From positions 15,129,990 through 15,193,989 of the forward strand of contig ML681996.1 in the NCBI GenBank assembly GCA_007922195.1: a DNA stretch of 64,000 nt, read 5' to 3'. The notes under the pieces were generated by a model, which saw only the letters and a program-made list of their open reading frames with translations, ran no database searches and was not told the origin of the DNA. Positions 21,381 through 32,981 of this stretch are shown piece by piece; position 1 is the first letter of the stretch; each line of letters opens with the position of its first letter. This stretch comes from Podocnemis expansa (lineage: Eukaryota > Chordata > Testudines > Podocnemididae). The position numbers and the translations under genes were made by a program.

Positions 21381-22790
21381 GTGAGGGTGGGGAAATGCAA
21401 AAACAAATCTAAGAACCTTGAAATGATGGAGGAGCTGCAGATACACTCTCAGCCAGCCTCCCCACTGTTTCAGACTGACTCCTCTGACAGTGAGCTGTCT
21501 CAGGTATCTCACAGATCAGATCACTCTGCATCTACAGCATCAACGGCTTCGCAGTCCATTGAGCCATGCAACTTGCAATCCACGCAGGCTCCCACAAACA
21601 ATGTGCCTTTTACATATCCCTGGCTCTACCCGTGGTTCTGCCAGCCACCAGCTCAAATGTTACCACAAAATTTTCCAGCGTGGACAGGCTTTTATCCCTT
21701 TCCAACCATGCCCACGACAAACTCCCTACAGCCAGTGACAAGCACTGTGCAACAGAATATACTTACCTCCAAGGATAGCAACAGAGAGACACAGAAGGAC
21801 GGAGAGACGTCATCTGATATATCTCCTAAGAATGATGACATCAAACGTTTTAGAGACCTTTTTAGTCAAGCTGCAGATAATTTCGAAATTCCTCTGCACG
21901 ACAGCCCTACAAACAAGCACAAATTATATAAAATTCTACAAACAACTGGATCAACTAAATTAGCCCTACCTATGGGTGAGGGAATCATGGAGCCAGCTAA
22001 CACCATTTGGGCAACTCCAGCGTCAATTCCCCCGTCGAATAAAAAGGCAGATAAAAAGTATTTCATCGCTCCGAAAGGGAACGAATTCCTATTTTCACAT
22101 CCACAGCCAAACTCGTTGGTAGTTGAAGCCGCTAATCAAAGAAACAAAGTGTCATACAATAGGAACAACCCCGGAGCTAAGGATGACAAGAAGCTTGATA
22201 TTTTGGGAAAAAAAGTATACACGTCGGCTGCTCTGCAACTTCGTATTTCCAATTACACGGCACTACTATCTAATTATGACCATGACATTTATAGTAAGAT
22301 AGCACAAGCCATGCAACATCTCCCTCACGAGCAACAGGACCAAATCAATGACCTCATAGATGAGGGACGATTAATTGCCAGAACGGCGTTACAGGCAGCC
22401 TTAGATCTGGCTGACGTTGCAGCGAGATCCATGGCCACGGCCATAGTCATGAGACGGGCTTCGTGGCTCCATGCCGCAGATCTGCCAAAAGCAATGCAGG
22501 CGACCATTGAGGACCTCCCCTTTGACAAAAACAACTTATTTGGGGAACGGACTAATGAGGTAATGCATAATCTGAAAGATTCAAGGGCAACACTAAGGAC
22601 CCTTGGCATACACACGCCATTCTACAATAAGAAGCCTTACACACACGGGAACAGTAAAAGATACCCACAAAATCAGCATGTCAGAAGGAACGAGATACCT
22701 TGGCAAAGATCACGTCAACAAGGCCGCAGGAGGCAGAACACCCAGCCTACCCGGAATTTACAGGGTCCTAACCCGAAACAAAACTTTTGA
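21381..22790 (+). CDS. DIRS gag-like protein, C-terminal part
   Basis: 469 residues: an acidic Ser-rich start, a Pro/aromatic stretch (PWLYPWFCQPPAQMLP), then the conserved block KKADKKYFIAPKGNEFLFSH, LDILGKKVYTSAALQLRISN, MATAIVMRRASWLH and MHNLKDSRATLRTL, and a basic Arg/Gln-rich tail suited to RNA binding. The same block occurs in the decayed DIRS at 5601-6657. It overlaps the RT frame by 188 nt, as is usual in DIRS elements. It is intact within this phase, but upstream gag is shifted. Confidence 0.84.
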   Translation: MRVGKCKNKSKNLEMMEELQIHSQPASPLFQTDSSDSELSQVSHRSDHSASTASTASQSIEPCNLQSTQAPTNNVPFTYPWLYPWFCQPPAQMLPQNFPAWTGFYPFPTMPTTNSLQPVTSTVQQNILTSKDSNRETQKDGETSSDISPKNDDIKRFRDLFSQAADNFEIPLHDSPTNKHKLYKILQTTGSTKLALPMGEGIMEPANTIWATPASIPPSNKKADKKYFIAPKGNEFLFSHPQPNSLVVEAANQRNKVSYNRNNPGAKDDKKLDILGKKVYTSAALQLRISNYTALLSNYDHDIYSKIAQAMQHLPHEQQDQINDLIDEGRLIARTALQAALDLADVAARSMATAIVMRRASWLHAADLPKAMQATIEDLPFDKNNLFGERTNEVMHNLKDSRATLRTLGIHTPFYNKKPYTHGNSKRYPQNQHVRRNEIPWQRSRQQGRRRQNTQPTRNLQGPNPKQNF

Positions 22791-24744
22791 GGGTCAGGTT
22801 GAGGGACTGCCAATCCACATCTCTGCAGTGAACAAGGAACTTCCATCAACTCATCCAGTCTTCACCCACAAATTACTCCCCTTTTTCCATCAATGGGCAG
22901 CGATAACATCCGACAAATGGGTCCTACAGGTCATCCAGAAGGGTTATACCATACCTTTTATGGAACACCCTTCTTCCAAACACCCTTCCCCGTCCCTTTT
23001 CAGGGACCCCCATCATGTACAAATCCTCTTGGAGGAGGTACAAAACCTATTACGCATACGAGCTATAGAACTGGTACCACAGGCATATCAGGGAAGGGGA
23101 TTCTATTCCAAATACTTCATCACCAAGAAAAAGACCGGAGGATGGAGACCGATACTAGATTTACGTCATCTAAACAAGCATGTTCAAACCAAGCGTTTCA
23201 AGATGATAACCATCAACACTATAATCTCCTCGCTGCGCACCGGAGAATGGATGGCTTCCCTCGACCTCACGGACGCTTATTTTCACATCCCTATCCATCC
23301 GGGACATCGAAAATTCCTAAGATTTTCGGTACAGAACAAGCACTACCAATACACCGTCCTTCCATTTGGATTCTGTACAGCCCCGCGGGCTTTTTCCAAA
23401 TTTATGGCTCCTGTTATGGCCTTTCTTCGCAGAAAGGGAATATCAATATTCCCGTATCTAGACGATTTCCTCATAACCGCCCCTACAAAACTGGAGGCGA
23501 TGCATGCAACAAACACAACTGTCAGGTTATTTCTCGATCTAGGCCTCAACATAAACTACAAAAAATCATCCCTAGAACCACGACAGGAGATACTTTTTAT
23601 AGGAGCCAGAATTCATTCACTATCAGCAAGGGCATACCTGCCAATGGACAGATTTTGCACCATAAGACATCTGATCCTCTCCAATCATGTAACAACTCTT
23701 ACGTCTATACATTCATGCATGCAGATACTGGGACACATGGCGGCCACAACACATCTGGTCAAACATGCTAGACTACACATGAGAACCTTCCAATTGTGGT
23801 TCCTCAGATCTGCCAGACACAGTCTAACAGTTTCAAACCGGACATTGTCCATACCTACGCTAATAAAGGACTCCCTCCTATGGTGGACACAGGAGGTCAA
23901 CCTCTTAAAAGGGGTACCATTCATCGCAAAAGACCCCGACGTAACAATTACAACAGATGCATCCCTCACGGGGTGGGGTGCTCACCTGATGAACTACACA
24001 GCTCGGGGCAACTGGTCTTTTCAGGAGACGTCCCTGCACATAAACATCTTAGAACTCAGGGCGGTACGCAATGCATGTCGTCATTTTCTTCCCCTCATAT
24101 CTGGGAAACATGTCAGGGTCCAAACAGACAACATGACTGCCATGTATTATATAAATCGACAGGGGGGAACCAAGTCACACCCACTCTGCATGGAGGCCAT
24201 GATGCTATGGCAATGGTGCATACCCCATGACATTCACCTCTCTGCCATATATCTCCCGGGCAGGGACAATACAATCGCAGATGCCCTCAGCAGAATCACA
24301 TCCCAAAACCACGAATGGGAAATGCACAGGGGAATACTAGCAACAATATTCAAACGCAGGGGGCGACCCACAATGGACTTATTCGCCACTCACACAAACA
24401 AGAGATGAAAGAATTACTGCTCCCAAGCTGGTATAGGGCCGAATTCTTGCGGAGATGCTTTCTCCCTCAAATGGGACAAGGGTCTCTTTTATGCCTTCCC
24501 TCCAATCCCATTAATTCCGTGAACCATACTCAAAATACAGCGAGACAGAGCAACCACCATCATGATAGCTCCCGCTTGGCCACGTCAACCATGGTACTCT
24601 CTACTTACCAGAATGTCCAGAACTCCACCAATCACGTTGCCGCTAATACCAGCACTCCTTTCACAGAGCAAGGGTCACATCCTCAACTCCTACCTAGACA
24701 GACTCCACCTTACAGCATGGAACCTAGATGGTTCACTGAGCTAG
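22603..24744 (+). pseudogene. DIRS reverse transcriptase and RNase H, one in-frame stop
   Basis: The frame is open from 22603 to 24405 (601 residues), meets TGA at 24406-24408, then continues in the same phase to 24744 (MIAPAWPRQPWYSLLTRM). RT motifs: GFYSKYFITKKKTGGWRPIL, SLDLTDAYFHIPIHP, LPFGFCTAPRAFSKF, and catalytic YLDD at 23455-23466. RNase H: TITTDASLTGWGAHL, INILELRAV, VQTDNMTAMYYINRQGG, ADALSR. All catalytic residues I can identify are present. The stop falls after MDLFATHTNKR, in the conserved tail that follows RNase H, so damage is minimal; readthrough cannot be excluded. Confidence 0.88.
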
Positions 24745-25802
24745 AGTTAAAATGTTCCCAGGAGGTGCAGTCAATACTACTCAATAGCAGGAAGGAGGCA
24801 ACAAGAAGAGCTTACCTTTATAAATGGAAGCGCTTTGTAGTATGGTGTCTCCAGCATACTCTTGTTCCACATTCTGCTGACATTCCTTCCATCCTACAGT
24901 ACCTCTTCGAGCTGAAAAAGTCAAACATCTCAGTCAATACCATCAGAGTCCATTTGGCCGCAATCTCCACATTCCACGAGCCCATAGGAGACTCCTCTGT
25001 TTTCTCTCATCATTCTGTAAAGAGATTCATGATAGGCCTTAATAACCTATATCCTCAAATCACAATACCCACACCTCCATGGGATCTCAACGTGGTATTA
25101 CGTGCAATAATGAGACCACCATTCGAACCTTTGGCATCTTGCTCATTACTACACCTTTCAATGAAGGTCGCTTTTCTCGTCGCTATTACATCCATCAGAA
25201 GAGTGGGTGAACTGGCAGCCCTCATGGCAGGACCCCCATATACGATATTTTATAGGGACAAGGTTTCACTTAGACCTCATCCCAAATTTCTCCCAAAAAT
25301 TAATTCTAAGTTTCACAATAGCCAACCAATACATCTCCCTGTTTTCTACCCAAAGCTGCATACTTCACCGCAGCAAGCGGCCCTTCATACATTGGATGTC
25401 AGACGAGCCCTATCCTTCTACCTCGAAAGAACTAGGAGCTTCAGGAAAACAAATAGACTTTTTGTTTCCACAACTGAACATTCCCGAGGACAACCAATAT
25501 CCAAACAAGGACTCTCACGATGGATCTCTTCGTGCATCAGGCTGGCATACACTTCGTCTACTAGGGAGCCACCTGATCCTATACGTTGCCATACTGCCAG
25601 GGCTATGGGGTCCTCAATAGCATTTCTCATGAAAGTTCCTCTATCAGATATCTGTAGGGCAGCTACATGGTCCTCCACAGACATGTTTGCAAAACATTAT
25701 GCACTCGAGCAGTTGTCCAGCACTGACACAGCAGTAGGACAAGCAATCCTTAACACTGCATCGACTTCACGTCTTGAAGTTCCCACCTCCATTGCCACAT
25801 AA
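24717..25802 (+). CDS. DIRS tyrosine recombinase (YR)
   Basis: This is a phage-integrase-type recombinase that should join the circular DNA copy to the genome, in place of an integrase. The open phase extends upstream to 24315, but that part is shadow of the RT frame. The first ATG in the conserved part is 24717 (MEPRWFTELELKC). N-terminal SAM-like segment: TRRAYLYKWKRFVVWC and HLAAISTFH. Catalytic residues: Arg in TSIRRVGELAAL (about 25197-25202), His-x-x-Arg in CHTARAMGS (25590-25601), Tyr in FAKHYALEQ (25698-25700). The frame is unbroken, about 361 residues, ending at TAA 25800-25802 just before the internal complementary region. Confidence 0.9.
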   Translation: MEPRWFTELELKCSQEVQSILLNSRKEATRRAYLYKWKRFVVWCLQHTLVPHSADIPSILQYLFELKKSNISVNTIRVHLAAISTFHEPIGDSSVFSHHSVKRFMIGLNNLYPQITIPTPPWDLNVVLRAIMRPPFEPLASCSLLHLSMKVAFLVAITSIRRVGELAALMAGPPYTIFYRDKVSLRPHPKFLPKINSKFHNSQPIHLPVFYPKLHTSPQQAALHTLDVRRALSFYLERTRSFRKTNRLFVSTTEHSRGQPISKQGLSRWISSCIRLAYTSSTREPPDPIRCHTARAMGSSIAFLMKVPLSDICRAATWSSTDMFAKHYALEQLSSTDTAVGQAILNTASTSRLEVPTSIAT

Positions 25803-25822
25803 CTGCTAAATACTCACCTTCA

Positions 25823-25922
25823 GTGGAGCAGTCGAGGACACTGCTCGCTGAGGAAATGGAGGTTACTCACCTTCGTGCAGTAGCCGAAGTTCCTCGAGAT
25901 GCGTGTCCTCGACATGCTCCAC
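25823..25922 (-). repeat. DIRS internal complementary region
   Basis: cgaggacactgctcgctgag (25833-25852) complements the left outer end. The following stretch (ggaggttactcacc, then gtagccgaagttcctcgaga, cgtgtcctcgacatgctcc) complements the right outer end 26137-26212. Between them is GAA (25853-25855), the complement of the TTC found at both element edges. This is the layout by which DIRS elements template their joined ends during circle formation. Confidence 0.9.
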
Positions 25923-25979
25923 TACCCGCCCTCCTCCCCTTTACTTCGCAGTATGACCATTTTCCATCCCATGGTCTCT

Positions 25980-26126
25980 GCGGTAGAAGAGAACTGAGGA
26001 GGGAGGGAGGGCGGGGGAGTGAAGGAGCACATGTCACTCTGGCGCGAAAATGCCGGGAGCTCTGAGTGCCTCCTCCCCCGCCCAGAGGTAACTGCTAAAG
26101 AATCTAGCCCGATCCGACATGCTGAC
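25980..26126 (-). repeat. DIRS right inverted terminal repeat
   Basis: It is the reverse complement of 20448-20593 with a handful of differences (for example ccgggagctc where the left copy's complement gives ccaggagctc). The outer extension 26127-26212 is unique to the right end and is mirrored in the internal complementary region. Confidence 0.92.
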
Positions 26127-26904
26127 AGTGCAGACACCTTCAGTGGAGCATGTCGAGGACACGCATCTCAAGGAACTTTGGCTACTGCATGAAGGTGAGT
26201 AACCTCCATTTCATGATTCTAAGAAATGGTAGGAGAGAGAACACTAAAATAAAGACAATGGATTTCAAAAAGGCAGACTTTACCACACTTCAGGAGTTGG
26301 TAGATAGGATCCCTGGGGAAGCATGTCTAAGAGGAAAAACAACTGAAGACAGCAGTTTTTCAAAGAGACAGTGTTAAAGGCACAAGAACAAACTATTCCA
26401 ATGCATAGGAAGAACAGGAAATATGGCAAGAGAAAGCCATTGTTTAGCCAGGAGATTTTCAATTGTCTAAAAGTGAAGAAGAGTCCTACAAAAAAGGGAT
26501 GACTATAAAAAAAAAATCACAATTATGTAGGGGAAAAATCAGAAAGGCCAAGGCGCAAACTGAGATCAAAGTAGCTAAAGGCATAAAGGATAACAAAAGA
26601 CATTTTTTAAATACTGTACATTAGTAACAAGAGGAAGATGAAGAGCAGCATAGGTCCATTACTCATCAAAGAGTAAAAATAAGAACAGAAAATGTGAAAA
26701 GGGCAGAGGAACTAAATGATTTCTTCACTCCAGTCTTCACCAAGAAGGTTGCTGGTGACTGAATGCCTGACGTAAGGGAGAGCAGTAAAAATGAGATAGA
26801 ATTAGCAGCTAAAATAGGAAAAGAACAAGTTTAAACATTACCAAGACAAGTTAGATGTCTTCATGTCACCAGGGCCTGATGATATGCACCCTAGAAAACT
26901 TAGG

Positions 26905-27378
26905 GTCTATGTCTACACTTAGATTGAATTGAAATAAAAATCATTAAATCTATTATATTAAATCAATTTAACATGTCCCCACTAGAAACCCAAATTGAAC
27001 TGTCCATGGACAGGACTTGTTAGTTTGAGTAGGAGATAGGAAGTGTGGCAAGATGGCCCCCAAGAAGGGCCATGCCCCCACCCAGTATATAGAAAGAGGA
27101 GGGCACCCTGGGAGGTAGGAGAGCAAAAAGTGTTAATTCAAAATAACAGTTAAATCGAAATAATGCGGCTATACTGCATTATCTCAAAATAATAATTTCG
27201 ATTTAACCATCATTTTGATATAAAGTGAGGTTTTATTATTTTGAACTGACCATTCCTTATTTCAAAATGAGGGAGCTCCTCATTTCACAATAAGGAAAGC
27301 TAGTGTAGACATGCACTACTTTAAATTGAAATAATCATCATTATTTTGATTTAAAGTGTAAGTGTAGACATACCCAAG
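26905..27378. mobile_element. MITE inserted in the old LINE
   Basis: Termini gggtctatgtctacactta and aagtgtagacataccc are inverted repeats. The interior is AT-rich with repeated ttatttcgaattaa-like palindromes, the same style as 3181-3543. LINE sequence (cctagaaaact, then aagctgacgtaggag) flanks it. The exact edge is ambiguous by a few bases. Confidence 0.75.
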
Positions 27379-28780
27379 AAGCTGACGTAGGAGATATCTG
27401 AACCATTAGCTATTATCTTTCAAAAATCATGGAAGACTGGAGTGGTCCTAGAGGACTGAAAAGAGGAAATATAGTGCCTATCTATAAAAAAGGAAATAAG
27501 GATAACCCAGGGAATTCTAGACCAGTCAACTTAACCTCTGTACCAGCAAAAAATAATTGAGCAAATAATTAAGGAATCCATTAGCAAACATCTAGAAGAG
27601 AATAAGGTGCTAAGTGATAGTCAGCATGAGTTTGTCAAGAACAAATCGTGTCAAAGCCTTGTGGATAGAGGGGAAGCAGTAGATGTGGTATATCTAGACT
27701 TTAGCATGGCTTTTGATACAGTATCACATCATCTTCTCATTAACAAACTTGGGAAGTACAACCTGTGTGGAGCTACTGTATAGGTTGGATAACTGCTCCC
27801 AGAGAGTAGTTAACAACAGTTCACAGTCATGATGGAAAGGCATAGTGAGCAGTGTACTGCAGAGATTGGTTCTGGGTCCAGTTCTGTTCAACATTTTCAT
27901 CAATGATTTAGATGATGGCATAAACAGTACACTTCTAAGTTTGCTGATGATGCCAAACTGGGAGGGGTTGCCAAGCTGGGTGAGGTTGCAAGTGCTTTGG
28001 AGGATAGGATCACAAGGACAAACTGGTGAAATGGTTTGAGGAAAATAGAATGAAATTAAAGATAAGTGCAAAGTACTCCACTTAGGAAAGAACAAACCAT
28101 TACACATATACAAAATGGGTGATGACTACCTAGGAAGGAGTAAAGTCGATAGGGATCTTGGTGTCATAGTGGACCACAATCTAAATATGAATCAACAGTG
28201 TGACGCTGTTGCAAAAAACCAAACAACATTCTCAGATGTATTAACAGGAGTATTATAAGTAAAACACAAGAAGTAATTCTTCTTCTCCGATTAGGCCTCA
28301 GCTGGAGTATTGTATCAGTTCTGGGTGCCTCATTTCAGGAAAGATGTGAACAAATTGGAGGAAGTCCAGAGAAGAGCAACAAGAATGATTAGGTATCTGG
28401 AATACTTAAAATATGAGAGAAGATTGAAAGATCTGAGAGGGGGCATGATAACTGTTTTCAAGTATCTAAGAGGTTGTTGCTAGGAGGAATGAGAAAAACT
28501 GTTCTTCTTAGCTGCCAATGATAGGACAATAAGCAATGGGCTTAAATTACAACAAGGGAGGTTTAGGTTGGACATTAGGAAAAAAATTCCTGTCAGGGTG
28601 ACTAACTACTGGAATACATTGCTTAGGCAGGTTGTGGACTCTCCATCACTGGAAGTGTTTAAGAGCAGATTAGACAAGCACCTGTCAGGTATGGTTTAAG
28701 AGAGTACTTGGTCCTGCCATGAGTGCAGGGGACTGGACTTGATGATCTCTTATGGTCCCTTCCAATTTCTGTGATTCTAA

Positions 28781-31442
28781 CAGCAGTGCAGGAGACTTAA
28801 ATGTTTTAATATTGTTTGTTTTTAATTGTACAACTGATAAAAATTTGACTTTCGGCTATAATTATTTCCTGAATCATGGTTTTCCAACATGTTTTATAAC
28901 TTCAAGAATAAGCATTTATTACTGTTTTACATGATTCTTTTTAGATGTCATAGCAATGGGCCTTTCGTCATGATCAGAAACGTGGGAAAGAAAGCAGATT
29001 GGCTGATTATCAGCTCAGAAGAGGAAGAAGGAAGAAATCTGATGGGTCAATGCTGGCTGAGCATAGTTCTGTGGAAACAGCTGAAATTTATTAACTGTAT
29101 TAGACTGACAAATTATGCAAAGAAGATAATATGAAAATATATGCAAATAGTTTCACAACTAACATAGTACTGGTTTTTAAACAAACTGTTGTGTGTATTC
29201 AAAAACAAGTAAAGCGAATGTCAGCATTAAGTTATTAAGTTTATGTACAGCATTTTAAAAAAGTAATGTTTGGCAGCATCATGAAGTTAAAATGACTGTT
29301 TTCAGACAAGACTTTGACTTGGTTGGCTTTATAGCATGTAAATAAGTAAGGCCAATTTCAGAAGCAAAGGTGCAAGAAAGATGTAAACTACCCCTACGTA
29401 TGAGTTTGACTTTCTTGAAATCTATCTAATTTGGAATACAGTTGCAAAGAATATGCAGAATAAGACAGATGCAAGTCCCAGGCAAATTGGATGAGTGGAA
29501 TAGTGATGTGAATGTCAAAGAAGGGTCAGTGAAGGTTCCCACTATTTCTTCAGAAGAGGTTCAGGAAAACCCAGTCTGGAGTGCATGTGTACATGTGTTC
29601 TTCACCAAGTCCCATAAGTCTTAACTTTATACAGGTTGTTTTCCTGAGATGTCAAATTATGTTCTGAACACTTGAGGCCACTGAGGATCCTATAGTATAT
29701 TTTATAAAGGTAACTTGGGAAACTACATTTTGCCTATATAAATTCCCCTTAGAGGTTCAGTGTGTGACAACATTCCTCTTCACTTCTCTTCTATGCTATT
29801 GTGGAGTGTGCTGTGTTCCTGTATCTCACTCCAGTGGTACCTGTGTTACAAAAAAGTCTTACATAAAGTTGACCCATCTGTTTAAATCTGTCAAGACTTT
29901 TGAGAAGACAGTCACTATGAAAATATACATTACTATTAACTTTAGTGATGTATTCTAAATCAGAGTTGGCAAAAGCATGTTAAAAATAATGGATTCAGGT
30001 TAGGTGAATAAGGCTTTTTGATGGAAACATTATGACATAAACCATGACAAAGATATTGAAATCTCAAACACAATTCTGATCCACATGGTGCATTTTAATG
30101 TCATTACTCCATTATGGGTAATTTAGCATTTATCAACTGTTACTCAATTTTTGTAAAATGTATTCTCCCAGACCGCTATGCAATTAGAGATTATAAAGAG
30201 GCTATTTTTGAAAAATATACCCATGCTATCATGTTACTACCTAACTTAGGGATTTTCTATAGTAAATCCCACTTGTTCCCGATATGACTCATGGATCAGA
30301 GAATCTTACTCTCTTTGACCGACAATATTAGAATATTTGTTCTGATTTATATACTTCTTTCTCTGTAAATCATTCCTTGTCTTTATGTATTGTAAATTAG
30401 TTTAAATCCTACTATTTCAATGTTCCTTGCATGGTTTCTAACATACGACACATAGTCCTACTCTGGTAGCATCAGAGCTTTAGGTCTTAAAGGAGAAAAG
30501 CTATACAATAGATAGAGGACTTAAATGCTCTTTGCTTTGCAGAAACTCATGGGGAAGGTGCAGGAACATTCCAAAAGCATTTCCTCAAAAAAGGAAGGGT
30601 TTGAAGTTCTATGGAGTTTCAGGGATGGGGCCTACAACTTCCAGCAACCCTGGTGGACCACAGTGTCAAAACTCCTTGGTCCATGTGGATCTGAAGCCGT
30701 TTTGCATGGACTTCTGGATGGCTCTATGGTCTTCCTGAAATTTCTGAGTCCCTGGCTGCATGTCACCTGCAGAAGCAACTCTATCATTGTCTGTATCAGG
30801 ACTGGATGTTTGCAGAGCAGGGGGGCCTGGAATCTGCCTTTAACTCAGGTCCTGGGGCTGCAGGTCCTAAACCCCCTGTCATGATCTGGTCCTATCTGCA
30901 GCAGCAAGGTATTGTAAGGCACTCCAGGTTGCAGGGCAGGGAAGACATAGCCACACATTGGTGTGGATTGCACCCCAAGGGTCAAAGATGGGTGTATTTG
31001 CATTTTCCAGAGGAGAGAAATGAGGGTTCAGAGAAATCAAATAGTCAGATTTTGAGGGATGCAGAGAAGCTGTAAGCTTTAAGCATCTTTAAAGAACAAC
31101 CCACAAATGACTTCGAGATACACAGTGAGTCAGAGGACAGTAAACCACCTTCTCTTGCATTTCTGTTCCAGAAAACCACCCCATCTCTATACCTTTAAAT
31201 CCTATGACCACCCCCAATGAAGGAAGTGCAGCCAGTTCGTGTATATTAACAATTTTCTGCAAGGAGCTGGTAAAGAGTATTAACAGGCCAACACTCAGCT
31301 CTTTGGTCCCACCTCTTACCATTTGTGATGCTCTATCACCTCAAAACAGTAGAAAAAGCAGGAGTTATAACAGTTTGGAGTTTTTAAAAATGTACCAATA
31401 ATGCTCAACTGAATGGAAAAGATATATATGCTTAAAAGCATA
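28781..31442. other. Unassigned sequence
   Basis: No gene supported. The longest plus frame (30525-30884, 119 codons) has no recognisable domain. 30530-31070 is less AT-rich than its surroundings and could be an old repeat, but I cannot name it. Confidence 0.45.
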
Positions 31443-31450
31443 TGCCAGAT

Positions 31451-31628
31451 TAGTGATTCTCCACCACTGTGTCAGGATGCATTACTGTGTCACCGCACAG
31501 TGCTAAGTATGTCACAGTGAGCCAGGCAAATAGCTGGATTGGGCCTGGGAGGGGTAGGCTGGTTTGTCCTGTAGGGCCACAATATGCCTCCAAGTGTGTC
31601 ACGACCCACAAAAGGTTGAGAATCACTG
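31451..31628. mobile_element. hAT-type element, perfect 8-bp duplication (178 bp)
   Basis: tgccagat at 31443-31450 and 31629-31636. Termini tagtgattctccacc and ggttgagaatcactg are inverted (the first base is worn from C to T). The interior contains repeated gtgtcac/gtcacag. Confidence 0.9.
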
Positions 31629-31885
31629 TGCCAGATTATAATTAACAGACCTTTTATTAACTGACAGCACTGATTTTTTTTTTAAATGGACACATTTTTC
31701 AAAAGGCCACACTTATTTATTCGAGATGTATATGTGGCTATAGCCATGGATAAGTATTCTTTTTAGATCAATCAAGCCATGCACAGACCAATACGTTTGT
31801 CTATGGAACCTCTCCAAGGTTCAGGCCCTAAGGTGGTGTGTAATTTTAACAAAGTGTTTGGGTAATCTTTACTAATTGACTACTC

Positions 31886-32477
31886 CTTATTTAAAAAAAA
31901 AAAAAAAAAAAAAAGCAAGGAGTCCTCTGGTACTTTTAAAGACTAAAAAATTTATTTGTGGCATGAACTTTCATGGGAGAAAATTCCACTTCATCAGATG
32001 CTTTGAAGATGAGGAAGAAAATAAATGCAGGGAAGTATAGGTCATAGGATCAGGTCAGACTGTTATAGCAAATCAATGCAGTAGCTTAGAGTCAAACACT
32101 GGTGAACAACATCTATTACAGAGGAAAATGAGATCAAATCACCTGTTGCAATGAGAAAAAAAAATCTGTGGTCTTCATTTAGCCCTGAAGCATGTATCCA
32201 ATTTGCATATGAATTCTAATTCTGCAATTTCTCTTTGATGCTTGCACTGGTTATCCATTTGTCTGAGCACAGCTATTAACAAATCATCAATGGAGTGAGC
32301 ATGACGATAGAAGAGTCCTCCTACTGCTTTTTGAATGTTGTAATTTCTGATGTTAGACTTATGTCCATTTTTTCTTTTATGCAGAGACAGTCTTGTTTGT
32401 CCAATACATAAAGTGGGATGGGGACATTTCTGGCACTCCTTACTGAGGGTGCTAGACACATAAGTAACTAGAGACAT
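31886..32477 (-). mobile_element. Penelope-like element 3' part, minus strand
   Basis: On the minus strand a GIY-YIG fragment (32477-32175) is followed by about 135 bp and then the terminal repeat (31905-32010: gcatctgatgaagtgg, cccatgaaagttcatgcc, ttagtctttaaaagtacc, ctccttgc), ending in a 23-bp homopolymer at 31892-31914. The same order as 11040-11597 links the repeat to the endonuclease. Confidence 0.78.
32175..32477 (-). pseudogene. GIY-YIG endonuclease C-terminal part
   Basis: 100 open residues: ECQKCPHPTLCIGQTRLSLH, then KRKNGHKSNIRN, and ending ELEFICKLDT. CIGQT stands for YIGxT, and the Arg/Asn/His block after it is typical of the Penelope endonuclease. The GIY half and all of RT are missing. 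Confidence 0.75.
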
Positions 32478-32668
32478 GCTGCTCTTTAAGAGACTTTTAC
32501 TTTTGGCCAGCTGCTTCCCCCTCTACACCGTTTGTGTCCCCAGTCTGCATTTGGTAGAATGACTAGCTGCTCAACTGCATTTTATTTTGCTACCTTGTGG
32601 TGACGGCACTGGCCGGAAGTGTTTAAGTCCAGGAGCCATGGGGCAGTCACATCATCAGCTCCCCAGAC

Positions 32669-32981
32669 CAGGGGTTATTAAAGTATAGGTCGCAACCCAG
32701 TACTAGGTTGCAGACCCGAAGGTACTGGATCCCAGTACCCATGCGGCACCTGGGGGAGGAGTGTCTGCCCCTTGTTTGCCTGCCAGCTGGTGATCGCGGG
32801 GGAGTGCATGGCTGATCCTCACTCCCCTGCTGGTGTGCTGCTTCCATGAGGGGTTTGCTCCCTTGCCAGCCAGTGCTGATCCTGCAGTGGGGGGTGGCCC
32901 ATCCCTCCCCAGTGGAGGGTCACTGCATGGCAGAGAGACCTGGAGCAGGGTCCTGAAGAAAAAAAGGTTTGATGACCACTG
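32669..32981. mobile_element. hAT-type element, perfect 8-bp duplication (313 bp)
   Basis: ccccagac at 32661-32668 and 32982-32989. Termini caggggttattaaag and tttgatgaccactg are imperfect inverted repeats. The GC-rich interior gives spurious frames on both strands. Confidence 0.92.

Larger units (their letters stand above)
20423..26212 (+). mobile_element. Near-complete DIRS-type retrotransposon
   Basis: Order: left terminus (20423-20593), gag (20753-22790, one frameshift), RT/RNase H (22603-24744, one stop), tyrosine recombinase (about 24717-25802), internal complementary region (about 25823-25922), inverted right terminus (25980-26212). The terminal repeats are inverted (20448-20593 against 25980-26126, about 147 bp, nearly identical), not direct as in an LTR element. 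There is no target duplication beyond a shared TTC. Recombinase in place of integrase defines the DIRS order. The host LINE resumes exactly at 26213. Confidence 0.94.
19780..28780 (+). mobile_element. Old CR1-like LINE carrying DIRS and MITE insertions
   Basis: The parts are 19789-20422 (endonuclease start: YTNARSRGNKQEELN, IVGITKTWWDNTHDWN, HVESLWVKN, then SDHEM at the break), 26213-26904, and 27379-28780 (RT and C-terminal remnants such as ggtcaacttaacctctgt and gacttgatgatctcttatgg). The DIRS occupies 20423-26212 and a MITE 26905-27378. Codons read through the DIRS empty site. All frames are decayed, so this is older than the CR1 copies at 17160 and 33697. Confidence 0.85.

Noticed and set aside
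24315..24716. Upstream extension of the recombinase frame
   Set aside because: This part overlaps the conserved RT/RNase H tail in another phase and does not resemble a recombinase; start moved to 24717.
30525..30884. 119-codon plus-strand frame
   Set aside because: No domain, no splice context and no similarity that I recognise; kept as unassigned.
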